Origin: Budorcas taxicolor
Taxonomy: Eukaryota; Chordata; Mammalia; Artiodactyla; Bovidae
Direction: 5' to 3'
DNA: 64,000 bases
Assembly: GCF_023091745.1 (NCBI RefSeq)
Contig: NC_068913.1
Coordinates: forward strand, 10,558,001 to 10,622,000
The notes beneath the pieces were generated by a model that saw only the letters and a list, made by a program, of their open reading frames with translations, did not search any database and was not told the DNA's origin. How positions within the stretch are numbered: position 1 is the first letter of the stretch; the number at the start of each line of letters is the position of its first letter. This document shows positions 11,263-22,518 of this stretch, one piece after another. Made by a program: the position numbers and the translations under genes.

Positions 11263-14200
11263 GATTAAGTTGTCATCGTTCTGGGGAGAAAAAAAAAAAT
11301 TAATGAAGTGGCCAATAATACGAAGGGATTCATGGATCAGTTTCCTTTCGCTCCCTGGGGTGGATTTCACTTAGAAGAAAATTGAAGCTGACAAGACCCT
11401 GTTTTCTCCGCAATTTATTTAAAACCTTGCACGCATTTGGATACCTTGTGATTTCCAAGAACTGTGTGAAGATTAAGTTTTGCTTACTGATACATGGCAT
11501 GTATTCTTTTCAGTCTTTTGCGTTTGATTTTGTTTGATTTCCCTCTGCACCGCAGCGTCTCTGTAAAGGTTTTTATGCTTTCACCAGCCATGTCTTAAAT
11601 ACATTAAGACAACACACTCGGTGTTCACACTTCTTCAGTAATGTCTGTACTTGAAAGCCACATAGTGGCATAAAACAATGTGTGTTTTCTTTGAGAGCAG
11701 TGCACATTTTGCAGCCACCAGGAAGGAAAATTGTAGCTGAAGCAAACCCACATTCTCTGACTGACTTGACAACTTGGTCTCTGGCGGTGGAGCACCACTT
11801 GTCTCTTCCCCTTTTGAGAACGTTTGCAAATGTGCTTTTTTTTTTTTTCCTCGGAAACAACTGCACATTTATATAAGATATCGGAATCTGCTTAGCATTT
11901 TCAAGCCACATAGCATGACTGTTCTCCGAGCAGGCTGGAAGTGAAGAAACAAATATGAAACATTAAGAACAAAGACAGGGATAAATCGCTTCCTTTTGAA
12001 CCTCTGGAAATTGAGGTAACTTTTTACATGTTTTCTGGGTCTTGTCAACATCTTATTTTTTCCATCCACTTTGTTATGCTTTGTATTTTCTAAATGGTGA
12101 AAAGTGAGGAACAGAACGTTTAAATTGTGGGTGCAAAAGACTTACACCCTCTGGATGAGCCCCAAATACGGTCTTTACTAGTCAACATTGAAAAAGCAGA
12201 TTACCAAGTTATCCAGAGTGTGAAATTTTCCCGTTTACACCAAAGCACCTTTGAACCACATTTTCTTTTTTAAACATTCCAAGCTGATTGGAAGGCATCA
12301 TTGGGTACCCTAACTGTAAACAGTCTCCGGGAATAACTGCACAGATGCAGGTGTCAGAGACAGGGCAGGAGTCTTGCTTTAAAGATGGAAAGGGGGGAAA
12401 AATAGAAAGGCCCGGCTTCCCTTGTTTAAGAAGTTGAGAGACCCTGGAGGATGAAGGCGAATATGTGACATGGAGCGAGATGTGGGCTGGGCGTGCGGAT
12501 TTTGATCCGGGGGAGCGCTGCCTGGCACAGGTCTGTTCCTGGTGGGGCAGCCCCCGCTGCAGATGCCAAATAACACTGAGGCTAATGGGGAAGTTAGGAA
12601 GCTTCATCTGGAGCATGAAAGCTAGCTCCTCAGGACACCAGTTCCTATAGAAATCCCGGCGTGTAACCTTGTTTTACCTTTCCTGTTAAGAGAGGAGAGT
12701 CGCACTTTCTAGGGTCAAGAATAGGAATTACCAGCCAGCTTGACAAAGACTTTTCCCTGAGCGTCAGGTGAAGGAAAAGCTTTTCTGTGGTCAAACCCAG
12801 TACACATAGGAAATCGGACCCAGAATTTCTTAACATTAAAACGGTACTTTCCCTGGAATGGGATGTGAGGATCGATGTTAAGGTCACAATCCATCTTGTC
12901 CCCGAAGTAGCATTCATTGTAAACTTCTGAGTGCTAAGCCATTTACTGGTTGATTTTAAAGAGAGGAAAAGTTATCCAAGGCCAGAATGTTTACTCTTTG
13001 CCACCTAGAACTCCTTCCGGTTCTTCTTTCACACATTCCAACTCTTTGGAAGTCTGCAGAGGGATTTTGACTTAATGTGTATTTACGTTAGGATTTCTTA
13101 AAGTAAACATGGAAAGAAAACTTGACCTGCAATCAGAAAACAAGCCTCTCCTGTGATTTGTTTGAATTATTCATTCTGGGGGAGAGGCAGAGCTTTTGTA
13201 CTTAATGAGGTTTAAACCAAGGGCAACTGATGATGAAGTCTTGCCACATAATAAGCTTTCTAACTTGAAAATTTGAAGATATTTAATGTTTAAAGACTTC
13301 ACTTAGAAATCTTAAGTTATCCACAGATCTGTGACCCTATTACTGACAGTTTCTCTTGCAAAATGAAATGTGATACTTCTCAGTAAAAGGAATATGTTTT
13401 ATTACAGCGACGTGTTTCAGAAGGGTCTCACTTAGGAGACTTCTGGTTCCCCTTGCTTGCCGTTGGTTCGGGACATCCAAAGTTTCCTTCTCTTTCCTCT
13501 CCCACTTGCAACGACCTTTTCCTTTTTTCCCTCTCCTCTCACTGAGGACAGCCATGAAAATCACTCGAGACTGTGTTCATGAGCAGATTTATTATTCTGT
13601 TGAGAAAGCACTGGAATGTTTTGTGAGATATTTTTATATGAAGGAGTAGCTTCAGTTCAAACAGCTGGAATAGTTAGAACATGTTAGCATGGTAGCTCTA
13701 TCCACATGACCGCACACACAGTGCTCTGAAAGGAAGCCTGGGACTTCGTTTCCATTGTCTTGAAGGAAGAGTTTGGTTGACTTAAAAATACAAGATACAC
13801 AGGACATGGAAAAACAAAATGTTTGCAGTACTCAGAAAAAAAAACAAAACAGGGGTGTAAGGTGGGAATGGCTGTCCCTCCAGTAACACAAGGATGAGAA
13901 GCTATTCCTCCCTCCCAAGAGTGACAAGAGGAGTCCCTGAGGAGCCTTCAAGCTTGCAGAAAGCACGGTCTCTTGGTATCCTTTCCTCAGTGTGTACATG
14001 ATAGCCAGTGTAATCAATACCTTACGTAATGAGTCTACACAAGATAATCATCTGTGAATATTACTGGTTTTGTAATCTTTGTTATATAAGAGGATGTTTA
14101 GGCTGTACATACTGGGGTAGATCATTGCCTGCCCCTTATACATAGGAATATGCTGCACGATTGCATAGAACTTCCATCTCCCTTACCAGCTTGTAGGCAG

Positions 14201-14628
14201 AGGAAACCATATGTGCTACTGCCTTGTAATTTTCTCAGACACCAAAAACCAAACCAAACAAAATCAAATCAAATAAGCAGTCTCCTCATTCCCTTCCTAT
14301 AGCAGCATATTTTAGAGGCACATACAAAATCTAGAGTCTCTAGTTGGGAGTGGATTTTTTAAATTTTTCTTTTATCTTTTTTTTTTTTATATGATACACT
14401 GAAATGTGTACTTTCTAACAGGAGGTTGGTACCTAAGAAATGAGCTAGCATCATTCAGAAAACTGTTATCCTTCAAAATGACACACAGTAAAGGAGAATG
14501 GAATAATTCATGTTGCATATTTGTTACCAATTGTAATTTGTCTGTATTATGAAAGACGTAATGGTTTGTCAGCTGTCACTGTTGTTTTCTTGTAACATGA
14601 TATGGAATAAAGTATAGCAGAATCTCTG
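11263..14628 (+). other. CDK14: Probable CDK14 terminal exon (3' UTR)
   Basis: CDK14 (PFTAIRE kinase 1) is a cyclin-dependent kinase linked to Wnt signalling and lies just upstream of FZD1 in mammals, in the same orientation. This block of about 3.37 kb starts after a polypyrimidine-AG acceptor, holds no SINE or LINE although its surroundings are dense with them, and ends 17 bases after an AATAAA. No long frame runs through it, as expected of a 3' UTR. The exon begins GATTAAG; if the previous exon ended in T after the last sense codon, the stop would be a TGA split by the intron. A perfect Pumilio-type site (TGTACATA) is at 14104-14111. No preceding CDK14 coding exon was recognised in 1-11,262, so assignment rests on synteny and architecture. 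It could instead be the 3' exon of a non-coding RNA. Confidence 0.55.
14104..14111 (+). promoter_or_regulatory. Pumilio response element in the putative 3' UTR
   Basis: TGTACATA is a perfect match to the PUM1/PUM2 RNA motif UGUAnAUA and lies about 500 bases before the poly(A) signal. It would act only if the block is transcribed as a 3' UTR. Confidence 0.35.
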
Positions 14629-14640
14629 TACTTTTTTTTT
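14606..14640 (+). terminator. Poly(A) signal and downstream T-rich element
   Basis: AATAAA at 14606-14611 is followed after about 20 bases by an 11-12 base T run and GT-rich sequence (TTGGTACATCTTCTTGGTG), the usual layout of a cleavage and polyadenylation site. Repeats resume about 100 bases downstream (CHR SINE at 14739), consistent with the end of a transcript. Confidence 0.6.
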
Positions 14641-14738
14641 TTTGGTACATCTTCTTGGTGAGTCTCAAATAACACCTTATATTCCATCAAAGAAACATTA
14701 TCTTAAATACTCTTAGACACAACCATGCTTAAAGTATA

Positions 14739-14864
14739 GGGACATCCCTGGCAGTCAGTGGTTAAGGCTCCCAGCTTCCAATTCAGGGGGACCAGGTTCA
14801 ATCCCTGACTGTGAGCTAAGATCCCACAAGCCACACAGTGTGGCCCAAAAAAAAAGAGAAAAAA
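14739..14864 (+). mobile_element. CHR-type SINE
   Basis: gggacatccctggcagtcag, B-box ggttcaatccctgac, tail gtggcccaaaaaaaaa; followed by a run of G10 at 14865-14874. Confidence 0.8.
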
Positions 14865-14874
14865 GGGGGGGGGG
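14865..14874. repeat. Homopolymer G10 after the SINE tail
   Basis: Ten G directly after the A-rich tail of the CHR SINE. Confidence 0.6.
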
Positions 14875-14959
14875 GCGGAATAGTGCACATAAGAGACCAA
14901 GTATACCATGCTTTTGGATATGTGAAGGCGCGAGTTAGCTGGGATGTGCCAGGTATCTG

Positions 14960-15172
14960 TTAAATTCTCCCTTTGCTCAAACTCCTGTCCGTTGAATTGG
15001 TGATGCCATCTCACCCTTGGTTGATCTCTTCTCTTCCTGCCCTCAATCTTTCCCAGCATCAAGGTCTTTTCCAACAAGTTGGCTGTTTGCATCAGGTGGC
15101 CAAAGTATGGGGGCTTCAGCTTCACTATCCGTCCTTCCAATGAATATTCAGGGTTGATTTCCTTTAGGATTG
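14960..15172 (-). mobile_element. BovB LINE 3' end fragment
   Basis: Reverse complement of the BovB (RTE clade) 3' end: caatctttcccagcatcaag, catcaggtggccaaagtatg, ccttccaatgaatattcagg. Confidence 0.88.
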
Positions 15173-16014
15173 ATAAAGGCAAAGGAGAAAGGTGAATAGG
15201 TTACCCTCCATTGAATACAAATCAAAGCCTGAACATGCTGACATTCTGTCAGAGGCATTACTGTTTTGGCAACGGAGCACACTTCTCTGAACCCTGCCGA
15301 GCGGGCACCCGCACCTGACCCAGCACTGCTGGGCGCTGCCCTGGGAGGGACCTTGCCACCTGGGGAGGCCAGTCTCATTTCTATCACCACCTCTTCTTTC
15401 TTGTTGGATCTTCATAACCCCAAACAAATCCCCATGAATTGATAATAAAGTTCACCACACATGGGCATGCATTCATTCATTCTTTGATCCAACAAATATT
15501 TTTCAGTGTCTAAACTGCCAGGCACATCACTAAGTATTAGGAATACAAAAAAATGTGTAAAATCTGCTCACTTTTTTTTTTCCCACACTGCTTGCTTTCT
15601 TCCAACTTCTAGATATGCAGTTGGGTGATCTTTAAATGTTTCTCTTTGAAGAGAAAATATCAAAATACATATCTCATGTTAAGAGGAGCTGGACCCCTGG
15701 CTTTCTCCCCCTAAGCAGACCCTCACCCCCCAACGGCAGGTACTTCGGTGTCCTTTCCCTGGCTCCTTTCCCGATAACTCCTGTGATAGTACGGTTTATA
15801 AGCCCCCACAAGCTGACACTGTCACAGAACCGAATTTAAGTATTCTCAGTCGATGCGAATTGCATGCTGCAAAAGTTAATGAGAGCCCTGTGTCTCCAGC
15901 CCTCAACTGCCCCTGCCGTTTCCCTGAAGCATCTAGTCATCTATGTCAAAGGCACGCACATTTCCACACAGTTCTGGCCTCCCCAGCGGGCTCTGAGACG
16001 GGGAGGGTGTAGAG
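15173..16014. other. Unassigned DNA with a possible L2 fragment
   Basis: About 15463-15570 resembles a reverse L2 3' end (cattcattcattctttgatc, gccaggcacatcactaag). The rest shows no gene or repeat. Confidence 0.35.
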
Positions 16015-16260
16015 ATGCAGCCCCCAGCCTTTTTGGCAACAGGGACCGGTCTCGTGGAAGGCAACTGTTCTCCATGGACAGGGGCTGTGGGGTTGAGGGG
16101 GTGGGGAGGGAAACAGGATGGTTCAAGTGGTAACGCCAGTGACGGGGAGCGATGGAGAGGGGCAGAGCGAGCTTTGAGCAGCTCACCCACCGCTCACCCG
16201 CTGTGGTGGGCTTCCTACCAGGTTACGGGCTTGTTTGCGGGGAGGGTTGGGGACCCCTGG
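16015..16260 (+). mobile_element. MER1/Charlie3-like hAT DNA transposon remnant
   Basis: Contains cagcctttttggcaacaggg, accggtctcgtggaagg and ends gttggggacccctgg, matching the internal sequence and terminal inverted repeat of MER1-type elements as I remember them. Non-autonomous. Confidence 0.65.
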
Positions 16261-16465
16261 CGTAGAAGCAGACTTCATGGTAGCCAAGCTGGAGAAAATA
16301 GGCACATTTCTTAGTTAAATGGGAGCCACGAGTGACCTTGGAAACTGATTAGAACTGTACAAGGGTCGGAACAATAACATGTTCCTTGAGGCTGTTTCAA
16401 GGGAGCAAAACATACGCCATCATTCCACGTTGGTGATTGACAGGAGAGCGGATAGATGCCATTGC

Positions 16466-16543
16466 TGACGTCATTCCCAGTAGCCGCGGGGCGGGGCGGG
16501 GCGGGGCGGGGCGGGGCTCCACTGCGTACCTGGGGTGACGTCA
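16466..16543. promoter_or_regulatory. Twin CRE octamers flanking (GGGGC)6
   Basis: Perfect palindromic TGACGTCA octamers stand at 16466-16473 and 16536-16543, exactly 70 bp apart, and between them six GGGGC units run from 16488 to 16517. TGACGTCA is the full consensus for CREB/ATF factors, and GGGCGGGG is the Sp/KLF box. The bases after each CRE are also alike (TTCCCA and TCCCA), so the two may descend from a small duplication. A further half-site (TGACGTA) is at 16737. The cassette is outside any repeat I recognise. It could be the core of an unannotated promoter, for instance of a non-coding RNA, or an enhancer. Confidence 0.6.
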
Positions 16544-16736
16544 TCCCACAAGCAGGTGGGAGAGCTGGGATCCACAGAAGGCCAAAGAAATAGCTTTGAG
16601 AAACAGTTCAGACTTTTTAAATGGGGCAGTAGAGACGAGGATCATCTTTCAGCTCCTTAATTGCCCAGTGTCTCGCTGTGCTTTTCCAGCAGGTGGGGGC
16701 CGGGGGGCGGTTCCAGCTCGGCCGGGTGGGAGCATG

Positions 16737-16743
16737 TGACGTA
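16737..16743 (+). promoter_or_regulatory. Additional CRE-like half-site
   Basis: TGACGTA matches seven of the eight CRE bases and lies 194 bp beyond the second full CRE, in the same GC-rich stretch. Supporting evidence only. Confidence 0.3.
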
Positions 16744-17461
16744 GGCTCCTTGAGGCAAGCGATGCGAGTCAGGGGGGCGGCACTCCTCCACTTGCTGTTG
16801 GTCCCCAGAGGAAAGAGAAACCAGAGGGGAAGGTGTTGGAGCAACCCGGTGCCGCTTAGGTTAACACGTCCTGGTCGCTGAAGAATGGCGGGCATTGTGA
16901 AAGCTCTGCCACGAGGCCCTGCCGTGGTCCAGTAGGCTGCTGCTACCAGTGGGTGGCGGCGTTATGGGCATTTGCTTTGAGGAGCTTATACAGCAGAGGG
17001 GGCTGGGATAAAGGACACAAATCAGGAGAAAACTGACAAGACTTAAAAAAAAAAAAAAATCCCAGGCTTCGTATTTACCGTCCACCCCTGTGCTCTCGGT
17101 GTGCTTATTGTCTGCGTTGAGTCATGCTGAGCCGAAGCCAGGCACAATAATAACGCAAAGCAGGCCTGCAGCCCCCCGAGCCAGCCTCCGCTGACGGTGC
17201 TGAATGTGCTGGGGGAGAATGGGATTCTGATAGAGTTGTCTCTTTTCTCCTTCCCTGCGAGAACACCAATAATTACAGCGGGCACGCGGCCAAGATGGGG
17301 TGAGGATTCCCTGTTGGAGTGAATCCTGAGAAGGGGCCCGGCAGGGGTACCTTCTATAGCAGGCAAGGTCTGCCTGCCCGAGTGACGCGGCAATGCTGGG
17401 GACATCCGGGGACATGTGTTTGAAGCAGCGGTTCAAGGATTTAGGTTCAAATGCAGCTTAG

Positions 17462-17687
17462 TTTGAGGGCTTCCCAGGTGGCGCTAGTGGGAAAGAACCC
17501 GCCTGCCAATGCAAGAGAGGTAAGAAACATGAGTTCCATCCCTGGGTGGGTAAGATCCCCTGGAGGAGGATCTGACAGGTCACTCTAGTCTTCTTGCCTG
17601 GAGAACTGACAGAGGAGCCTGGCAGGCTACCATCTATAGGGTTGCAAGGAGTCAGGCACAAGTGAAGCCACTTAGCTTGCTCACACA
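17462..17687 (+). mobile_element. Bov-tA SINE with TSD
   Basis: Head gggcttcccaggtggcgc. TSD CAGCTTAG at 17454-17461 and 17688-17695. Confidence 0.9.
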
Positions 17688-17695
17688 CAGCTTAG

Positions 17696-18777
17696 CTAAT
17701 ACATCCTACTACGATGTGAAACAATGACTCTTCTCTCCCTCCGTCTTCAGCCAAACGGAGTAACTGAGTAGCTCGCAGAGCCTTGGGGCAAGCAAGAACA
17801 AGTTCTTATTCTGCCGAACGTTTGGGAAATTCAGACCCTCAGATATCCAATCCCCTCAGCCCAGTGGCTCGCAGCTCCGGCTCTCATTAGAATCATGGGA
17901 AGGTTTGGAAGGCACCCATACCCCAGACCAATTCACTCTAGAAATATGGAGGGTGGGTCCCTGGCACAGGTCTGTTTGGGTGCTCAGCAGGTATTTCTAT
18001 CATGCACCCCACGAAAGAACTGCAAGACTCTTTCCTTCCTCCTGTCTGTCTGCTCCTCCAGGAAGCGAGCAGACAAACTTTCTCTAAGAGCCAGACAGTA
18101 AATTCCACTTTCTGAGCCATACCGTCTCTGTCGGCTCACTGCAGGGTTGACTCACGATTCTGTTAGAGTGTGAAAGCAGCCGTGCCCAATACATAAATGA
18201 GTGAGCATGGCTGTGTTCCCATAAAACAATTTATGGGGCACTGAGGTTTGAATTTCATGTAATTTTCACATATAGATATGTTATGAAATATTTTGCTTTT
18301 GATTTTTAAAAGCTGTTTTAAAAGTAAAGCCCATTGGTAGCTGACAGCCTATATAAAAGCATGCAATGGGCAGGGATTTGTCCCGGGGGCTGTGGGTTGC
18401 TTTCCTTGGTTTAAAATGGGCCCTGGTGATGGTGTAGGCCAGGACCAACCCTGACACTTGCAAGACCCAGAGCAGAGTCAAAATGCAAGCCCACTTACCA
18501 TATAACTAAATATTTCAAACTCTAAATGCAACTGACAAAAAGTTAAAGAAATCCTATTCTCTTACCTTGACAAATACGTCTTCATAATGACCTAGAAAGC
18601 CAAGTTTGTACTTAGAATTCTTCGACGCCTCACCAAAACCTGGCAGCATGTAGCTAGCATGTGTGCATATGAACACCCCAGTCCCCTGCATCACAGCCTG
18701 TCCATATCCTTGGCAAACAGCCCCTCCTAGACCAGCCCCTGGGCACCAGCTCTATACGCTTTGGGAGGATGTTTCAG
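17696..18777. other. Unassigned non-coding DNA
   Basis: No gene or clear repeat recognised. Confidence 0.35.
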
Positions 18778-18997
18778 GGGAAAACTCCGTGGTGGCTCAG
18801 ATGGTAAAACATCCACCTGCAGTGCAGGAAACCTGGGTTCAATCCCTAAATTGGGAAGATCCCCTGGAGGAGGGTGTGGCAACCCACTCCAGTATTCTTG
18901 CCTAGAGAATCCCATGGACAGAGGAGCCTGGTGGGCTACACTCCATGGGATCGCAAGAGTAGGCCAAGTAGTCATGAGTGAGCGACTAAGCACACAC
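18778..18997 (+). mobile_element. Bov-tA SINE
   Basis: Diverged head (ggggaaaactccgtggtggc), B-box gggttcaatccctaa, Bov-A body ending gagtgagcgactaagcac. Confidence 0.88.
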
Positions 18998-19092
18998 TCA
19001 TGTCAAGCCACACTGACAGCTGGCTTTGCACATGCTTCTGGGTTACCATCTCGCTGAGGAACCCCAGGGATTCCCACTTACGCAGAAGTTCT

Positions 19093-19870
19093 GATTATCT
19101 ATTGCTACTTAACAAATCACCCCAAAATTTAGTGTCTTAAAAACACCAGTTACTTATTATTAATATCTCTCATAATGCTGTGGGTCAGGAGATCAGGAAC
19201 AGTTCAGTCGGGTTGTTCTGGTTTGAGATTTCTCATGAGACTAAAGTCAGATGGTGGCTTAGCCAGGGTCATGTTTAAGGCTCATCACTCACAAATCCAC
19301 AGGAAATCAACCCTGAATATTCATTGGAAGGACTGATGCTGAAGTTAAAATTCCAGCCCTTTGGCCACCTAATGCAAAGAGCCACCTGGCTGGAAAAGAC
19401 ACTGCAGCTGGGAAAGACTAAGGGCAGGAGGAGAAGGGGGCAACAGAGGATGAGATAGTTGGATGGCATCACCAACTCAACGGACATGAGTTTCAGCAAG
19501 CTCCGGGAGATGGTGAAGGACAGGGAAGCCTGGTGTGCTGCAGTCCAAAAAGAATCGGACATGACTGAGCGAATGAACAATAACTCATATATCTGGTGCC
19601 AGCGTTGGGAAGTCTCAAAGAGCTGGGGGCTGAAACAACTAGGGCAGAGCACCTCTAACTGAATGTGATTCCTCCACAAGGTCTCTTAAGCATGATGGCT
19701 CAAGTTCATACAGTGGCTCAAGGCTCCCAACACATGCATCAAGAGAAGAAGAGAACCAGGGAGAAGGTGTATTGCTTTTTATGACCTGGCATTGCATCTG
19801 TTAGAAGTGAGTCACAAAGTCCAGCCTATATTTAAAGGGAAGAGAATTAGACTCCATCGTTTGGTGAAAT
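19093..19870 (+). mobile_element. Ancient mammalian repeat, split by BovB
   Basis: Left part (aacaaatcaccccaaaattt, gtgggtcaggagatcagg) and right part (ctttttatgacctggcattg, atttaaagggaagagaatta) belong to the same old eutherian family that recurs at 22519 and 46055. I cannot name the family with confidence (LTR-like or DNA element). Confidence 0.5.
19301..19583 (+). mobile_element. BovB LINE 3' end
   Basis: ggaaatcaaccctgaatatt, ggaggagaagggggcaacag, tggcatcaccaactcaacgg, and end motif cggacatgactgagcgaat. Confidence 0.9.
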
Positions 19871-19964
19871 GAATGTCAAAAAATTGTGGGTATGCTGTAA
19901 AACCACAACAGCCTGCCCTCTGACCACAAGTTATATATATTGATCCCACTTGCAAAGTATACTC

Positions 19965-20185
19965 GTGAGTGCGTGCTAAGTCTCTCCAGTCATGTCCAAC
20001 TCCTCGTGACTCTATGGACGGTAGCCCACCAGGCTCCTCTGTCCCTGGAATTCTCCAAGCAAGAATACTGGAGTGGGATGCCACCCCCTCCTCCAGGGGA
20101 TTTTCCCAACCAGATGATTGAACTGGCATCTCTTACATCTCCGGCATAGGCAAGTAGATTCTTTACCACTAGTGTTACCTGGGAA
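19965..20185 (-). mobile_element. Bov-tA SINE with 13-bp imperfect TSD
   Basis: Reverse-complement Bov-tA. Direct repeats GCAAAnnATACTC at 19952-19964 and 20186-20198 (11 of 13 identical). Confidence 0.88.
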
Positions 20186-20198
20186 GCAAAACATACTC

Positions 20199-20515
20199 AC
20201 CCCTTCCCACATACCTCTTCTGGATGGCATCCATTCACACGAGGTCCAGTGTTCAATCATCCAAGCCAAGTTCAGGTGCTGCAGACGAGGCTCTGTAAGT
20301 GCAGACTCTCGGTGACGGCTTCCTGAGTCCAGTTCTTGGGCTGAAGATCTGTGAACTAAAGTGGCAAGTCATTTGCTCCCTATAGCCAACATACTTTGCA
20401 TAGGTATACAGCTGTTTGGTGGGATAGGCATAGGAGAGCCGCTACAGACATTTCTGAGTCTCCAGCAATCAACGTAATCAGTCTGTAGCATTCTAAAATC
20501 AAACCAGGCACGTTA
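20199..20515. other. Unassigned non-coding DNA
   Basis: No gene or repeat recognised. Confidence 0.35.
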
Positions 20516-20525
20516 CCAGTTCCTT

Positions 20526-20902
20526 TTTTTTTTCAACTTCATTTATGTGTTTGTTGAGTTTCCCTAGTGGCTCAGTTGGTAAAGAATCTGCTTGCAATGC
20601 AGGAGAGCCAGGTTCGATCCCTGGGTCAGGAAGATCCCCTAGAGAAGGAAATGGCAACCCACTCCAGTACTCTTGCCTGGAGAATTCTGTGGGCAGAGGA
20701 GCCTAGTGGAATCGCAGAGTCAGACACAACTGTGTGACAAACTTTCACTTTCACTTTTGATTGCATTGGGTCTTAGTTGCCACTCTGCAGTTTAGTTGCC
20801 CCAAGAAGTGTGGGATCTTAATTCCCTGACCAGGGATCACACCCCATGTCTCTTGCATTGAAAAGCAGATTCTTAACCATTGGACCACCAGGAAAGCCCC
20901 CG
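20526..20902 (-). mobile_element. CHR-type SINE with TSD, interrupted by a Bov-tA
   Basis: The body (20759-20902: ttaattccctgaccagggat, ttggaccaccaggaaagccc) is a reverse CHR. Its T-rich 3' tail lies on the far side of an inserted SINE. TSD CCAGTTCCTT is at 20516-20525 and 20903-20912. Confidence 0.75.
20556..20758 (+). mobile_element. Bov-tA SINE nested in a CHR SINE
   Basis: gagtttccctagtggctcag to the tail ctttcactttcacttttg. It lies between the tail and the body of the reverse CHR element, so it is the younger insertion. Confidence 0.85.
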
Positions 20903-20938
20903 CCAGTTCCTTGATTAGAGCTCAATATGGCTCCCTAA

Positions 20939-21162
20939 GGCCTTCCCTGGTGGCTTAGATGGTAAAGAATCTGCCTGCAATGCAGGAGATGCGGGTTAGA
21001 TCCCTGGGTCAGGAAGATCCCTGGGTCAGGAAGATCCCTGGAGGAGGGCATGGCAACCCACTCCAGTATTCTTGCCTGGACGATTCCATGGACAGAGAGC
21101 CTGGAGGGCTATAGTCCATGGAATCACAAAGGAGTCGGACATGACTGAGCGACTAACACACA
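20939..21162 (+). mobile_element. Bov-tA SINE with internal 19-bp duplication
   Basis: Complete Bov-tA in which the segment cctgggtcaggaagatcc is present twice in tandem (about 21000-21038). Confidence 0.88.
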
Positions 21163-21459
21163 CGGTTCCCAAGTAATGATTCTCCTTGGCGCTTGACTTC
21201 ATTCTTTGGGCTCTTGCGGCCTCCCTCTGAATTATCCCTCCTGTTCTACAAAAGTGTTTATGGCTGTGTAGTTATCTCAGCCTGCTTCTTTCCCATAGCA
21301 CTCTGGAGGTCCAAAAGCCTCTTTTCATTGTAGAGCACCTCTGTTTCTTATAGACTGAGCTGGCAATGTTCTCGTTAGTACAAGTCTCCTTCACATGTTG
21401 TTTCTCATCAGTCGTGTCAGGACTGACACAAGCTTTTCTCTCCCTTGTCTGTGGGCTGT
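21163..21459. other. Unassigned non-coding DNA
   Basis: Nothing recognised. Confidence 0.3.
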
Positions 21460-21650
21460 ATGCATGTGTGCCTAGTCACTGAGTCATGTCTGACCCTTTG
21501 CAACCCCATGGACTGTACCTGCCAGGCTCCTCTGTCCGTGGAATTTTCCTGGCAAAAATACTGGCACAGGTTGCCATTTCCTTCTCCAGGGGATCTTCCC
21601 TACCCAGGGACTGACTCCGCCCACTGACAGGTGGATTCTTTATCACTGCT
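21460..21650 (-). mobile_element. Bov-tA SINE
   Basis: Reverse Bov-tA with several small deletions (ccatggactgtacctgccag, cactgacaggtggattcttt). Confidence 0.85.
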
Positions 21651-22082
21651 TTCTCTCCATGGCTACTGCAGGCCTGTGCCCTTAGCATTTTTTAAAGTAT
21701 TTTCGTTTAATGAAAACATCTAAAAAGCATGCCTTTCATATCTTTCGAGGGACTTTTGATGGTTTGAAAGAATCTATATGGCACAACCTCAAATCTGGTT
21801 GAAATCTTATAGGGTTCTTCACCATTGCCTTCATCTTTAGATATAAATGACATGTTTTAATTTTAGCCTCTTTAGACATCCAGAGAAGATTAAACTGAGG
21901 AATAGCTTTATTTTTTGAACCCCCAATCTTGGCTCTTTTATAATTAACAATTCTTTATTCAGTTCATCTTTCCCCTCTTGTATTTCCCACGGGCAGCTAG
22001 AAGAATCAAGTGTGTCTTGAACACTCTGCCTGGAAATCTTACCAGAGCATGAGTTTCTTAGATACATTTTCTATTTCTCATG
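21651..22082. other. Unassigned non-coding DNA
   Basis: Nothing recognised. Confidence 0.3.
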
Positions 22083-22280
22083 TTGTATGTCAGTTGCTCA
22101 GACTCTTTTGCAACCCACAGACTGTAGCCTGCCAGGCTCCTCTGTCCATGGGATTCTCCAGGCAAGAAAACTGGAGTGGGTTGCCATTTCCTTCTCCAGG
22201 GATCTTCTCGACCCAGGGATGGAACCCAGGTCTCCCGCATCGCTGGCAGATTCTTTACTATCTCAACCACCAGGGTAGTC
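22083..22280 (-). mobile_element. Bov-tA SINE
   Basis: Reverse Bov-tA from gttgctcagactcttttgca to caaccaccagggtagtccc. Confidence 0.88.
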
Positions 22281-22518
22281 CCATTTTCCATGTTACCACT
22301 GGTGAAAGTATTCCTAGATTTTCCACTATTTTATAAGCAAGGAATCCTTTCCTCCAGCTTCCACCACACCTTCCTCACTTTCCTTTAATCCTTCTCCAAC
22401 AACCTCTTCAAAGCGCTTCCCATCTCCACCCTCTCTATCCAGGCCCCCAACCACTGCTACATGTTTTAAGGTTTGTCGTGGCAATGACTCACTTCTAGGT
22501 ACCAAGCTGTTTCCATTT

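Larger units (their letters stand above)
16261..17461. other. GC-rich repeat-free block containing the CRE/GC cassette
   Basis: About 1.2 kb with raised GC and CpG and no recognised repeat, centred on the twin CRE cassette. Possible regulatory module about 2 kb beyond the putative CDK14 poly(A) site. An A15 run sits near 17045. Confidence 0.4.
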
